14,961 nucleotides of DNA from CAZNQW01 sp964575225 (GTDB taxonomy: Bacteria > Chloroflexota > Anaerolineae > JAAYZQ01), in contig CAZNQW010000087.1 in NCBI GenBank assembly GCA_964575225.1, positions 1 through 14,961 of the forward strand, read 5' to 3'. The position numbers and the translations under genes were made by a program. Within the stretch, counting starts at the first letter, position 1. The number at the start of each line of letters is the position of its first letter. Positions 6,072 to 14,167 of the stretch are shown in pieces. The notes below the pieces were generated by a model. The model did no database searches. It was not told where the DNA came from and saw only the letters and a program-made list of their open reading frames with translations.

Positions 6072-7675
6072 GGTTCACTCCTTGCTCCCATTTCGCGGAG
6101 CACTCGTTCGACGGTTTCACGGGGGACCCGATCGACGAGGGTCACCCGACCGATGGCTTCAGGCAAGATCCACCGCAGATCCTGTCCCTGGCGCTTTTTG
6201 TCGTGGGCCATGGCCTCCCAGATCTGGTGGATGGGGTGAGCAGGGCAGCGGATGGGCAATCCCCAGGCCGAGAGGGCCGATTCGATGGCGTCCTGCACCG
6301 GCCGAGGCGCTCGGCCCAATTCGACCGAGATCCGGGCCGCAGCCACTAGCCCGATGCTCACCCCTTCGCCGTGGCGCAACGAAAAGCGGCTGAGCCGTTC
6401 CAGGGCGTGGGCCACGGTATGCCCCAGGTTGAGCACGGCCCGCCGGCCCTCCTCCAAGGGGTCCTCCTCCACAACCTCGATTTTGACCCGAAGCACCCGC
6501 ACCCATTGCTCCACGGTGAGGGGCGAAGGCTGCCCGGTGGGGCCGTCCTTTAGCGAAGCAAACAGCTCGGGGTCGGCCAGAATACCGTGCTTGAGGACTT
6601 CGGCCATGCCCGAGCGCACCTCGTCGATGGGCAGGGTTTCGAGGGTGGCCGGATCGATCAGGACCAAGAGGGGCTGCTTGAAGGCGCCCACCAGGTTCTT
6701 GCCCTGGGGCAGATCGACCCCCGTTTTGCCGCCCACGCTGGCATCGGCCATGGCCAGCAGGCTGGTGGGGATCTGGGCGAAGCGAACGCCCCGCATAAAG
6801 GTGGCGGCGGCAAACCCGGCGATGTCACCGGTCACGCCGCCGCCCAGCGACAGCACGACGCTGCTGCGATCCATGTGGTTCTGCAGAAACTGGTCGTACA
6901 GGGCCGATACCGTATCGAGGGTTTTGTAGGGCTCCCCGTCGGGGATGGTGCACAGGGCCGGTTGAAAGTCCCGCGACTCCAGAGATTGGCAGACCCGATA
7001 GGCATAGTGGGGCGCCACCACCGGGTTGGACACCACAGCCACGCGGCACCCTTGGGGGGCGCCTGCAGCCCGGAGGGCGCCGCCGATCTGGTCGAGCAGG
7101 CCCGCCCCAATGTGAATCGGATAGGATCCGTCCAAGTGGCGCACCGCCAAAGTGCGGACCTCGGCCAAGGCCATGACCTCCTCGGCCAGACTGGCGAGAG
7201 ACCGTCCCTCGGTGTCGATCTGCCAGGGGATGGCGGCATAGGCCGGGCCGCGGACGGCCAGCAGTCGGGCGATCTCGGCCCGCGGATCGCGCACGTTGAG
7301 CAGCGGCCGCTCGGTTCGGCTGTCTTGGAGCCGCCGCAGGATCTCGTCGGCAGGGGCGTTGAGGCACACCACCACGCCGCCATCCTGCAAAAGGGCACGG
7401 TTTTCGGCATTGAGCAGGGCGCCGCCGCCGGTGGAGATGACCAAGCCCTGCGGCCGGGCCAGCTCCCGGCAAAGGCCGGTCTCCATCTGGCGAAAGGCCT
7501 CCTCGCCCGACTCGGCAAAGATCCGCGCGACGGGCCTGCCCGCCCGCTCTTTTATCACGGCGTCCATATCGACAAAGGGGCGTCCCATTCGCCGGGCTAC
7601 CTCCCGACCCAGCCAGGTCTTGCCCGTGCCCATGAAACCGGTGAGAATCAGGTTACGACCAACGCCAGGGCACAT
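6068..7675 (-). CDS. aroKB: Fused shikimate kinase / 3-dehydroquinate synthase
   Basis: A single 535-residue protein with two enzymes. Residues 1 to about 170 are shikimate kinase: Walker A GFMGTGKT (13-20), VDMDAVIKERAG (35-46) and the shikimate-binding STGGGALL (81-88). Residues of about 175 to 535 are 3-dehydroquinate synthase: NAD-binding LGGGVTGDIAGFAAATFMRG (277-296), PTSLLAMADASVGGKTGVD (303-321), and likely zinc ligands Glu359, His419 in LGHTVAHALE and His435 in HGEGVSIG. Both halves have intact key residues. The linker is only a few residues. The ATG at 7675 lies inside the end of aroC, a 23-nt overlap, after TTGGAGATGG; no other in-frame start precedes the P-loop. The same fusion is known from Thermotoga. 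The two activities are not consecutive in the pathway (steps two and five). Confidence 0.96.
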   Translation of the reverse strand: MCPGVGRNLILTGFMGTGKTWLGREVARRMGRPFVDMDAVIKERAGRPVARIFAESGEEAFRQMETGLCRELARPQGLVISTGGGALLNAENRALLQDGGVVVCLNAPADEILRRLQDSRTERPLLNVRDPRAEIARLLAVRGPAYAAIPWQIDTEGRSLASLAEEVMALAEVRTLAVRHLDGSYPIHIGAGLLDQIGGALRAAGAPQGCRVAVVSNPVVAPHYAYRVCQSLESRDFQPALCTIPDGEPYKTLDTVSALYDQFLQNHMDRSSVVLSLGGGVTGDIAGFAAATFMRGVRFAQIPTSLLAMADASVGGKTGVDLPQGKNLVGAFKQPLLVLIDPATLETLPIDEVRSGMAEVLKHGILADPELFASLKDGPTGQPSPLTVEQWVRVLRVKIEVVEEDPLEEGRRAVLNLGHTVAHALERLSRFSLRHGEGVSIGLVAAARISVELGRAPRPVQDAIESALSAWGLPIRCPAHPIHQIWEAMAHDKKRQGQDLRWILPEAIGRVTLVDRVPRETVERVLREMGARSEP

Positions 7676-8819
7676 GGTCCATCTCCAAATCGGATAGAGT
7701 AGCTTGCCGCAACGACGACACCCGGGGTTGGATCTCGGCCAGGCTGTCGCCCCCCACCTTGGCCAACAAAGCCTCAGCCAGGGTAATGGCGACCATCGCC
7801 TCGCCGACCACAGCAGCGCGGGGAACGGCGCAAATGTCCGAGCGCTCGTAGCGGGTGACGGCCGGCTGGCCCGTGGCCAAGTCGACCGAGGCCAGCGGCG
7901 TGAGGGTGGTGGCGATGGGTTTCATGGCGGCCCGCACCACAATAGGCTGCCCGGTGGTGATGCCCCCTTCGAGCCCTCCGGCACGGTTGGTGGGCCGGTG
8001 GATGCGCTCGCCGTCCAGCCGGATTTCGTCGTGGACCTGGGTACCGGGCTTGGCAGCATTGGCAAAGGCCGGGCCGATCTCGACCCCCTTGACGGCCTGG
8101 ATTGAGCCCACGGCCATCATCAGCAAGGCGTCGAGCCTGCGGTCCCAGTGGACGTGGCTGCCTAAACCGGGCGGGCAGCCCAGGGCGACGACCTCAAACA
8201 GTCCGCCCAGGGTATCCCGTTGAGCCCGAGCGTCGTCGATGCAGGCCACCATGGCCTGGGCGCCCTGGGGATCGGGGCAGCGCACGTCGTTCTCCTCGGC
8301 CTGGACGAACCGCTGCTCGTAGGCCATCTCCTCAGGCAGGTCGGCCTGGACAGGGCCGATCTGAGCGACGTAGCTGCCGACCACGACACCCACCTGGGCC
8401 AACAGAAGGCGGCACAGAGCGCCCACGGCCACGCGGGCCGCCGTTTCGCGGGCGCTGGCCCGCTCCAGGGCCAGCCGCAGGTCGCGGTAGCCGTACTTGA
8501 CGGCTGCCGTCAGGTCGGCGTGGCCGGGCCGGGGGATGGTCATGGGCGCAATGTCGCGGTCTTGCCAATTCTCCCAATCGAGGTTCTCGATCTGGAGGGC
8601 CAGCGGCGCCCCGGTGGTCCGACCGGCGACCACGCCGCCGGTAATGCGGGCGCGGTCTCGCTCGATGCGCATGCGGCCGCCGCTGCCCGCACCCTTCTGG
8701 CGACGGGCAAGCTCGGCGGCGACGGCATCCTCAGAGACAGGCAGTCCTGCCGGAAGGCCTTCGATTACCGCCGTCAGCAGGGGACCGTGGGATTCTCCGG
8801 CGGTCAGAAATCGCAGCAT
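7653..8819 (-). CDS. aroC: Chorismate synthase
   Basis: Converts EPSP to chorismate with reduced FMN, the last common step of aromatic synthesis. The 388-residue product is complete. Family signatures are GESHG (8-12), RPGHAD, the ERASARETAARVAVGA block, AGGLEGGITTG and ERSDICAVPRAAVVGEA. The AGAGGAA ribosome binding site lies 4 nt before the ATG. It is 39 nt downstream of aroE, and its last 23 nt overlap the aroKB fusion. All conserved arginine and histidine blocks appear intact. Confidence 0.97.
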   Translation of the reverse strand: MLRFLTAGESHGPLLTAVIEGLPAGLPVSEDAVAAELARRQKGAGSGGRMRIERDRARITGGVVAGRTTGAPLALQIENLDWENWQDRDIAPMTIPRPGHADLTAAVKYGYRDLRLALERASARETAARVAVGALCRLLLAQVGVVVGSYVAQIGPVQADLPEEMAYEQRFVQAEENDVRCPDPQGAQAMVACIDDARAQRDTLGGLFEVVALGCPPGLGSHVHWDRRLDALLMMAVGSIQAVKGVEIGPAFANAAKPGTQVHDEIRLDGERIHRPTNRAGGLEGGITTGQPIVVRAAMKPIATTLTPLASVDLATGQPAVTRYERSDICAVPRAAVVGEAMVAITLAEALLAKVGGDSLAEIQPRVSSLRQATLSDLEMDHVPWRWS

Positions 8820-8858
8820 AGGATTCCTCTCGGTTCGATAGAATGTCGGGCCTGAAGG

Positions 8859-9701
8859 TCAACCCCCCAGCGCCGCCTCGGCAGCGGCGCGCATCACGTC
8901 AATGGGGGCCTTGTGGCCCGTCCAAAGCTCAAAGGCCAGCGCCCCCTGATGGACCAGCATGCCCAGCCCACCCACACAGCTCGCACCGGCGGCCCGGGCG
9001 CGAGCCAGCAGCCGCGTCTCGGCCGGGTTGTAGACCAGGTCCATGACGGTCCAATGGGACGGCAGGGGCAGCGATTCAGGCCAGGGAGACGCATCGACGT
9101 GGGGCCACATACCCACCAAGGTGGTGTTCACCAGCAAATCCAGGGGCGCCAGGTCCAGGGCCGCCAGCTCCGGCGCGACCCGGATTGAAAACCCCTGCCG
9201 GGTCATATCCAGGGCCAGCGCCTGGGCGCGCTCGGGCGTTCGGTTGTGGATCGTCACAGGACAGCCGGCGCTCCCCAGGGCAAAGGCCGCGGCGCGAGCG
9301 GCGCCCCCCGCCCCCAGGATTAGGGCATGGGCGCCCGCCGCGTCAAAACCGGCCTCCCCCAACGCGCGCATCAGGCCTTCGGCGTCGGTGTTGTCGCCCC
9401 AGATCCGACCCTCGGCAAACAACAGGGTGTTGACGGCGCCCATGGCCCGCGCCGTCTCACTGAGCCCGTCCAGGTAGGGCAGAACCGCCTGCTTGTGGGG
9501 AACGGTGACGTTGGCCCCCCGGTAGCCTCCCTCCACCAGCTCCTGGAGCCGGGCCCCCACCTGATCGGGGGGGGTGGGCAGCAGGCTGAACTGCCAGTGC
9601 AGGCCCAGAACCTGGAACGCGGCGTTGTGCATGGCGGGCGACACGCTGTGGGCAATCGCGCCACCGATCAGTCCCACCTGAAACAAGGGGTTATTGGACA
9701 T
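8859..9701 (-). CDS. aroE: Shikimate dehydrogenase
   Basis: NADPH-dependent reduction of 3-dehydroshikimate to shikimate, step four of the pathway. The 280-residue product has the shikimate-binding SVS (19-21) in HSVSPAMHNAAF and the catalytic Lys70 in NVTVPHK. Asp106 lies in GDNTDAEG, the glycine-rich GAGGAAR is at 130-136, and NRTPERA is the usual NADP phosphate-binding loop. AAAAGGA precedes the ATG by about 10 nt. It begins 24 nt after the methyltransferase-like gene and precedes aroC by 39 nt, so it is within the same operon. Confidence 0.97.
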   Translation of the reverse strand: MSNNPLFQVGLIGGAIAHSVSPAMHNAAFQVLGLHWQFSLLPTPPDQVGARLQELVEGGYRGANVTVPHKQAVLPYLDGLSETARAMGAVNTLLFAEGRIWGDNTDAEGLMRALGEAGFDAAGAHALILGAGGAARAAAFALGSAGCPVTIHNRTPERAQALALDMTRQGFSIRVAPELAALDLAPLDLLVNTTLVGMWPHVDASPWPESLPLPSHWTVMDLVYNPAETRLLARARAAGASCVGGLGMLVHQGALAFELWTGHKAPIDVMRAAAEAALGG

Positions 9702-9725
9702 GCCCGGTCGATCCTTTTCAAAAGA

Positions 9726-11990
9726 TCAAAATAAGGGAATCTGGGTCGCCTCGCGCTCGACGATGGGGTCGAGTCCGATGATGGTCCGCAAGGCGTACTC
9801 GTCTACATCGGGCTCGGCCACCAACTGCCGCACGTGGCGATATTTGATGAACCGCCAACCCGCCTCGTCCACCTTCCGCTGCCAGAGGGGATGGTGGGCC
9901 AGCTTGTGGCTTGCCAGCGCCGCCCGGCCGCCGGGGAGGACCAGGTGGGGGGTAGCGCCCTGCCAATCGTCCGCCCCATCAAGGAGTTCGCTCAAAAGCG
10001 CCTGGCAGCGGACGTAAAACCCGGAGCAGGGGCGGCCCTGGCGGAACCAGGCGACGTCAAAGGGCGCGGCCTCGGGCGTCTCGTAGCCGAGTCGCTGGCC
10101 CAGAACCTGAAGCTGCTCGATGATGGACCGGCGATCCGCCTCGCGGGCGTCCGGCAGGTCCTCGGGGCGGAGGGTCCAGCGATCGTTTTCCATCGGGCGG
10201 CCGATGGAACTCAGGCACACAGAGACCAGCTCGCGGGCCGGGGTGAGCGGCCCCGGGAACCGGGCAAAAAGGGCCTGAGCGAACTCGACTTCGCCGATGG
10301 AATCGTGGCTCAGCAGGATCTGCTGGGCCGCCTCTTCCATGCGATCGCACAGGGGCCGGGCTGCACCCGAGGGGGTGACCAGCCACCCCATTTTCTCCTG
10401 TGGGTCGGTGGTCCACACCTGAAAGATCGGGCTGGCTAACGCCTCTTCAATCTGCCGGGCGATCAGGTCCAGGGGCGAAGCCGTCTCCTCTGGGACCTCG
10501 GCAAGCTGCGCCAGGAGCCCGCCTTGGGACAAACGGGCGACGATGGCCGCATGCAAGGCAGTCCAGGGGGTGGGTTCTCCCCGCGCCAGGATCGTGCTGC
10601 GAGCCGCTTGGATGGCCTCTGCTCGAATCCGATTTTCCGTAGAGGGATCGGACGCCGATGGCTGGAAGGCGGGCAGCGTGGGCGCCAGTTCCAGGCGATA
10701 GTCCGCGCCGCACTGCGCCAGGGAGGTCAATCCCAGGCGAGCGCGGCCGGCTGCCAGCAACAGCGCCGTCACCACCGGAGCCGGCTGGTCCTGCAGGATC
10801 AGGACCATGCGCCCGCTGTCGCGTAGCAACCCGACCAAGGTGCGGAACGATCCGGTCATGGCCCGCGCGTACCAATCGGCATCGGGCGTTCTCTGTCGCA
10901 AGATCGGTCGCAAGGGTTCAGCCGCGTCCCACCCCAGCAGCCAGGCGGCCCACAGATACGAGAGGGACCAGGCATGCGAATCCAGCAGCGGCGGGGCGAT
11001 CAAGAGAAGGGCCGCACTGCGGGGCGGCAGGAGCTTGGGCAAATCGCGCACCACGCCCCCCGCCACCAGTCCCCTCGTCTCCGGGAGAAAGGCCTCGGGC
11101 TCGTGCTGAACCACGAGCTGGGAGACCGGCCCGACCGTGGATGCCCGCAGCCGGAGGATCGCCTCTTCAAAGGCCTGCCACACGTTGCGCTCCACAAACC
11201 GCGCCGGCGGTGCAAGGCCACGGGGGCGGCTTGCGGCGCCCGGAACGGTCGCGAGAGAGGAGCAGCGGTCCAGGCAATCCAGCAGGAGGGCCTTGAGGGC
11301 CCGGTTCTCCCTGAGCGCAGGGAACAGGCTGTCGATCTTGATCGTCAGTTCGGCCAGGGCATAGAGGTTGCGGGGCGTGTACAGCTTGAGCATCGACTCC
11401 ATTCGCACACGGAGGGAATCGCCCTCCGGCTCGGGTGCCAGCCGGTCCATGATGTAATGGTAGTGCATGGCCCGCACCGGGATCTCGCTCAAACGGTCGC
11501 GGTCTTGGGCTGCGACCAGGCTCTCCCCCTGGCGTTGACACGCCGGGCAGCGTATCTGTTTGGTGATGGGCACCCCCTGATCGCGATCCCATAGGAAATA
11601 GTCGGCGTCCACCGGCTGCGAGCAGGCAGGGCAGGACGTGGTGTACAGGTTGGACAGATAGCGACCCAAGGGGATCCCATGCTTGAGGGTATCGCCCAGT
11701 TGGGCCACGGCGGCATCGAACCGGCGGGTGGGAAGGGGGTCGAGCCACGCCTCCAGCAGGAGCATCAGGGCCGGATCGAATTGGAGCGCCACCAGCCGTC
11801 GGTCCGCAGCCAGGGTCTCGATCACCACCGCCGTGTCCTGGCAATAGGGTACGACCACCAGGTCCCCCGGCTGGGTGTGAAGCTCCAGGTAGGCCGGGCT
11901 CACACCTTGTGGGATCGGCGAGCGCACACGGGGCAGCATCCCCTCGGTTGTTCCCGGTTGGCCGGGGACGAAATGCTCGATTCTGTCCAT
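9726..11990 (-). CDS. Large protein with a degenerate DNA-methyltransferase-like fold and a zinc ribbon
   Basis: A 754-residue protein of unknown function and the first gene of the aromatic operon. Its layout recalls DUF1156-type DNA methylases: PGDLVVVPYCQDTAVVIETL (41-60) sits where DPFCGSGT would be expected, RRLVALQFDP (64-73) resembles the GVDINP strand, and a CPxC pair at 120/123 with a second at 148/151 forms a zinc ribbon. APPLLDSHAWSLSYLWAAWLLG (332-353) occupies the DPPY position, and SGRMVLILQ (392-400) resembles the following strand. The glycines of the SAM loop and the DPPY Asp and Tyr are gone, so catalysis looks lost. About 300 C-terminal residues match nothing I recognise. The ATG at 11990 was chosen because the upstream extension is intergenic in character and the promoter ends there. 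The family is tentative; the reading frame is secure. Confidence 0.75.
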   Translation of the reverse strand: MDRIEHFVPGQPGTTEGMLPRVRSPIPQGVSPAYLELHTQPGDLVVVPYCQDTAVVIETLAADRRLVALQFDPALMLLLEAWLDPLPTRRFDAAVAQLGDTLKHGIPLGRYLSNLYTTSCPACSQPVDADYFLWDRDQGVPITKQIRCPACQRQGESLVAAQDRDRLSEIPVRAMHYHYIMDRLAPEPEGDSLRVRMESMLKLYTPRNLYALAELTIKIDSLFPALRENRALKALLLDCLDRCSSLATVPGAASRPRGLAPPARFVERNVWQAFEEAILRLRASTVGPVSQLVVQHEPEAFLPETRGLVAGGVVRDLPKLLPPRSAALLLIAPPLLDSHAWSLSYLWAAWLLGWDAAEPLRPILRQRTPDADWYARAMTGSFRTLVGLLRDSGRMVLILQDQPAPVVTALLLAAGRARLGLTSLAQCGADYRLELAPTLPAFQPSASDPSTENRIRAEAIQAARSTILARGEPTPWTALHAAIVARLSQGGLLAQLAEVPEETASPLDLIARQIEEALASPIFQVWTTDPQEKMGWLVTPSGAARPLCDRMEEAAQQILLSHDSIGEVEFAQALFARFPGPLTPARELVSVCLSSIGRPMENDRWTLRPEDLPDAREADRRSIIEQLQVLGQRLGYETPEAAPFDVAWFRQGRPCSGFYVRCQALLSELLDGADDWQGATPHLVLPGGRAALASHKLAHHPLWQRKVDEAGWRFIKYRHVRQLVAEPDVDEYALRTIIGLDPIVEREATQIPLF

Positions 11991-11997
11991 CGCAATC

Positions 11998-12026
11998 AGT
12001 GTACCATAAAGGATGGGAATAAACAA
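11998..12026 (-). promoter_or_regulatory. Likely promoter of the aromatic operon, apparently leaderless
   Basis: TTGTTT (12026-12021), 17 bp, TACACT (12003-11998) on the minus strand. Seven bases separate the -10 from the ATG at 11990, so the predicted start of transcription falls on or next to the A of the start codon. No Shine-Dalgarno is seen upstream of that ATG, consistent with a leaderless transcript. Both boxes are imperfect. Confidence 0.5.
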
Positions 12027-12077
12027 GCCTAAAAAAAGGACCCAGGCCATGGACTTTGGACCTCGAGGGCTCGCACG

Positions 12078-12139
12078 GGATCGCCAGATCCCGCGTATCT
12101 GGGCGAAGGACGGCGATCCGGGCCTGGAACTGGCGATCC
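12078..12139. repeat. Inverted repeat in the divergent promoter region
   Basis: GGATCGCCAG (12078-12087) is matched by its exact reverse complement CTGGCGATCC (12130-12139), with a further GGCGATCC at 12112-12119. GGATCGCCAGATCC is itself part of a local palindrome, CGGGATC/GATCCCG (12076-12093). The cluster lies between the two divergent promoters and could be an operator, but no cognate regulator is known. Confidence 0.4.
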
Positions 12140-12225
12140 AGGCCGAGCGAAAACGGCGGCGAGCATCAAGCTCCCTTGCCCAAGATTCGTACCTGCACCC
12201 ACCCTGGAAGATACATAGCATCCAA

Positions 12226-12254
12226 TTGGCAAAAATCGCCAAATGGGGTATAAT
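12226..12254 (+). promoter_or_regulatory. Sigma-70-type promoter of the DUF4332 gene
   Basis: TTGGCA (12226-12231), exactly 17 bp, then a perfect TATAAT (12249-12254). Transcription should start near 12261, giving a 5' UTR of about 66 nt. It is divergent from the aromatic operon promoter. Confidence 0.88.
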
Positions 12255-12275
12255 AAACCCATCGATCCCCCCGCG

Positions 12276-12298
12276 GGCCGGTGAGGGAATCGCCGGCC
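12276..12298 (+). other. Hairpin in the 5' UTR of the DUF4332 gene
   Basis: GGCCGGTGA pairs with TCGCCGGCC (9 bp, one wobble) around a GGGAA loop, ending 13 nt before the ribosome binding site AAAGGAG (12312-12318). There is no T tract, so it is not a terminator. It may stabilise the message or act in regulation. Confidence 0.5.
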
Positions 12299-12326
12299 TA
12301 AAAGAAATCGTAAAGGAGAAACGATC

Positions 12327-12731
12327 ATGGCAAAGATTGAGAAAATCGAAGGCATTGGCCCCGTGTATGGGGAAAAGCTCCGCGGCGTGGGCATCACCAC
12401 CGTGGAAGCTCTGCTGGAGGCTGCCGCCTCGCCCAAGGGGCGCCAGGAGCTGGCCGAAAAGACCGAGATTACCGAGAAGCTGATCCTGGAATGGGCGAAT
12501 CTGGCCGACCTCTTTCGCATCAAAGGCATCGGCGAAGAGTATTCGGACCTCCTGGAAGAGGCCGGGGTGGATACCGTCGTCGAACTGGCCCGGCGGAATC
12601 CGGAGAATCTCTATAACGCGCTCAAAGCGATCAACGACGAAAAAAAGCTGGTCCGAGCACTGCCCGGCCCCAACCAGGTCAAGAGCTGGGTCGAGCAGGC
12701 CAAAGAACTACCCCGCGTGATGACCTATTAG
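12327..12731 (+). CDS. DUF4332 helix-hairpin-helix protein
   Basis: A 134-residue soluble protein made of two helix-hairpin-helix units: IEGIGPVYGEKLRGVGI (7-23) and IKGIGEEYSDLLEEAGV (65-81), each with the GxG hairpin typical of non-specific DNA backbone contacts. This arrangement matches DUF4332, common in Chloroflexota and cyanobacteria and of unknown role. AAAGGAG lies 8 nt before the ATG. It has its own consensus promoter and its own terminator, so it is a monocistronic and probably well-expressed gene. It has no signal peptide or membrane segment. A DNA- or RNA-binding role is inferred from the fold only. Confidence 0.9.
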   Translation: MAKIEKIEGIGPVYGEKLRGVGITTVEALLEAAASPKGRQELAEKTEITEKLILEWANLADLFRIKGIGEEYSDLLEEAGVDTVVELARRNPENLYNALKAINDEKKLVRALPGPNQVKSWVEQAKELPRVMTY

Positions 12732-12820
12732 GCACCGCTCCGCGCCGCCTGCCGGACGGGGCATCGGAACGAGAGCGAACCAGGCGGCCGGCGCGGGCCG
12801 GCCCGTGGACCAGGTCAGAT

Positions 12821-12854
12821 CAGAGGGAGCCGTTTTGTGTTCCCTCTGTTTTTT
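12821..12854 (+). terminator. Intrinsic terminator after the DUF4332 gene
   Basis: CAGAGGGA (12821-12828) pairs with TCCCTCTG (12841-12848) in an 8-bp stem with a 12-nt loop, followed directly by six T. It is 89 nt downstream of the DUF4332 stop and separates that gene from the transporter gene. Confidence 0.85.
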
Positions 12855-12976
12855 GCTTTGGCCCACAAGCCTGCCAATCCCGGCGCTTCGCCCGACTCTG
12901 ATGCGGGGCCAGGGAGCCTTTGCCCTTCCATTTTCCAATGATCGGAAATGAACCCGAACCCTTGGGGGAGCCAGCG

Positions 12977-14167
12977 ATGATGACCAGCAAAGCCCAACGA
13001 TACACGATGTTTGGCCTGCTCTACTTTGCCCAGGGGGCCATTCTGAGCTATTTCACGGCCTTGAATGCCCTGTATCTCCTGTCGTTTGATCTGACAATGA
13101 GCCAGGTGGGGATCTTTTCGGCCATCGCCCTCACCCCGTTTGTCCTCAAGATTTTTCTGGGCATGGTAAGCGACAAGGTCAACCTCCTGGGGCGCGGACA
13201 TCGCAAACCCTACATCCTCATCGGCCTGCTGATCCAGGCAGGCTGCCTCTTTCTAGTGCCCTTTATCCATCCGGCCCGCGCCTTTGAACTGCTGGCTTTT
13301 GTGGCCTTTGTGCTGATGACGGGCATGGCGCTCTATGATACCTGCACCGATGGATTGGCGCTGGACACGACGCCGCCCGAAGAAGAGGGAACGGTCCAGG
13401 GCATCATGGTGGGCGGGCGCGCCCTGGGCGTCGTAGTGGTCTCGGCAGCCCTGGNNNNNNNNNNGACGGCCGCCTTTTGGGCCCTGGGGCTGGTGACGCT
13501 CCTGCCCTTGTTCTGGGTGGTGCGGGCGCGCGAACCAGAGCGCCCGCCCGAGCGCTCGTTCCAGTGGCAGGCCTTTCGGACCTTTGGGCGCAAACAGGTC
13601 CTCTCGCTGGCCCTGCTGGGCGCCCTCTATTCACTGGTGATCAATGGAGCCAGCGAACTGCTCAACCCCTATCTCCAGGACCGCTTTGGCATCGACTTTA
13701 TCCTGGCCGGCTTTTATACGGCCTGTTGGGGGCTGGGCGTGGTGCTGGGGGGCATCACCGGCGGGCGCCTCACCGACCGGATGGGACACAAACAGGCGAT
13801 CCTGGGCGCCCTGATCGTATCGCTCCTCTCGATCCTGACCCTGACCTGGATTCCCAACCCAATCGTGGCCTGGCCCCTTGTCCTGATCTTTGGGTTGGCC
13901 TTTGGCTACTATGAGACGGTGTATTTTGCCACCTCGATGAACCTGACCGATCCGCGCATCGCGGCGTCCATGTTCGCCCTCCTGATGGCAGTAGCCAACA
14001 TCGGCACCGGGATCGGCCTGGCCGTCAGCGGCGCGTTGGTGGATGCCATTGGCTACCCCTGGACCTTTGTGACCATCGCCCTGCTCAATCTGCTGGCGTT
14101 GCCCCTCCTCCCGGCCATCTTTCCAGCCCGAGCGAGGATCGCTTCGGCAGGCGGGAGCACCCCATGA
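12977..14167 (+). CDS. Major facilitator superfamily transporter, interrupted by an assembly gap
   Basis: Integral membrane protein of about 12 hydrophobic segments. The first helices (YTMFGLLYFAQGAILSYF onward) are followed by a cytoplasmic loop with DKVNLLGRGHRKPY, a form of the MFS motif A. LYDTCTDGLALD in the fourth or fifth helix resembles the DxxxDG motif of the AmpG/PAT-like branch. The second half repeats the layout with GGRLTDRMGHKQ. The substrate cannot be told. The ATG at 12977 (or 12980) follows GGGGGAG by 7 nt; the open frame begins 19 codons earlier, but those residues are hydrophilic and lack a ribosome binding site. Ten N replace part of the region between helices five and six; the frame resumes correctly after them. 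Its stop overlaps the next start (ATGA). Confidence 0.88.
   Translation: MMTSKAQRYTMFGLLYFAQGAILSYFTALNALYLLSFDLTMSQVGIFSAIALTPFVLKIFLGMVSDKVNLLGRGHRKPYILIGLLIQAGCLFLVPFIHPARAFELLAFVAFVLMTGMALYDTCTDGLALDTTPPEEEGTVQGIMVGGRALGVVVVSAALXXXXTAAFWALGLVTLLPLFWVVRAREPERPPERSFQWQAFRTFGRKQVLSLALLGALYSLVINGASELLNPYLQDRFGIDFILAGFYTACWGLGVVLGGITGGRLTDRMGHKQAILGALIVSLLSILTLTWIPNPIVAWPLVLIFGLAFGYYETVYFATSMNLTDPRIAASMFALLMAVANIGTGIGLAVSGALVDAIGYPWTFVTIALLNLLALPLLPAIFPARARIASAGGSTP
13455..13464. other. Assembly gap of 10 N inside the transporter gene
   Basis: Ten unknown bases fall between SAAL and TAAFWALGL of the transporter. The flanking frames agree at this spacing, but MFS proteins normally have a longer loop here, so the true gap is probably longer, with a length of 1 modulo 3. 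Confidence 0.95.

Noticed and set aside
11991..12242. N-terminal extension of the methyltransferase-like protein, including a hydrophobic stretch that looks like a membrane helix
   Set aside because: The extra residues are Arg/Ser-rich intergenic-type sequence, no ribosome binding site precedes the upstream ATGs, and the predicted promoter lies inside the extension.
12013..12483. Plus-strand frame of 156 codons across the divergent promoter region
   Set aside because: It runs over both promoter regions, the 5' UTR hairpin and the start of the DUF4332 gene in another frame, and has no ribosome binding site or family signal.
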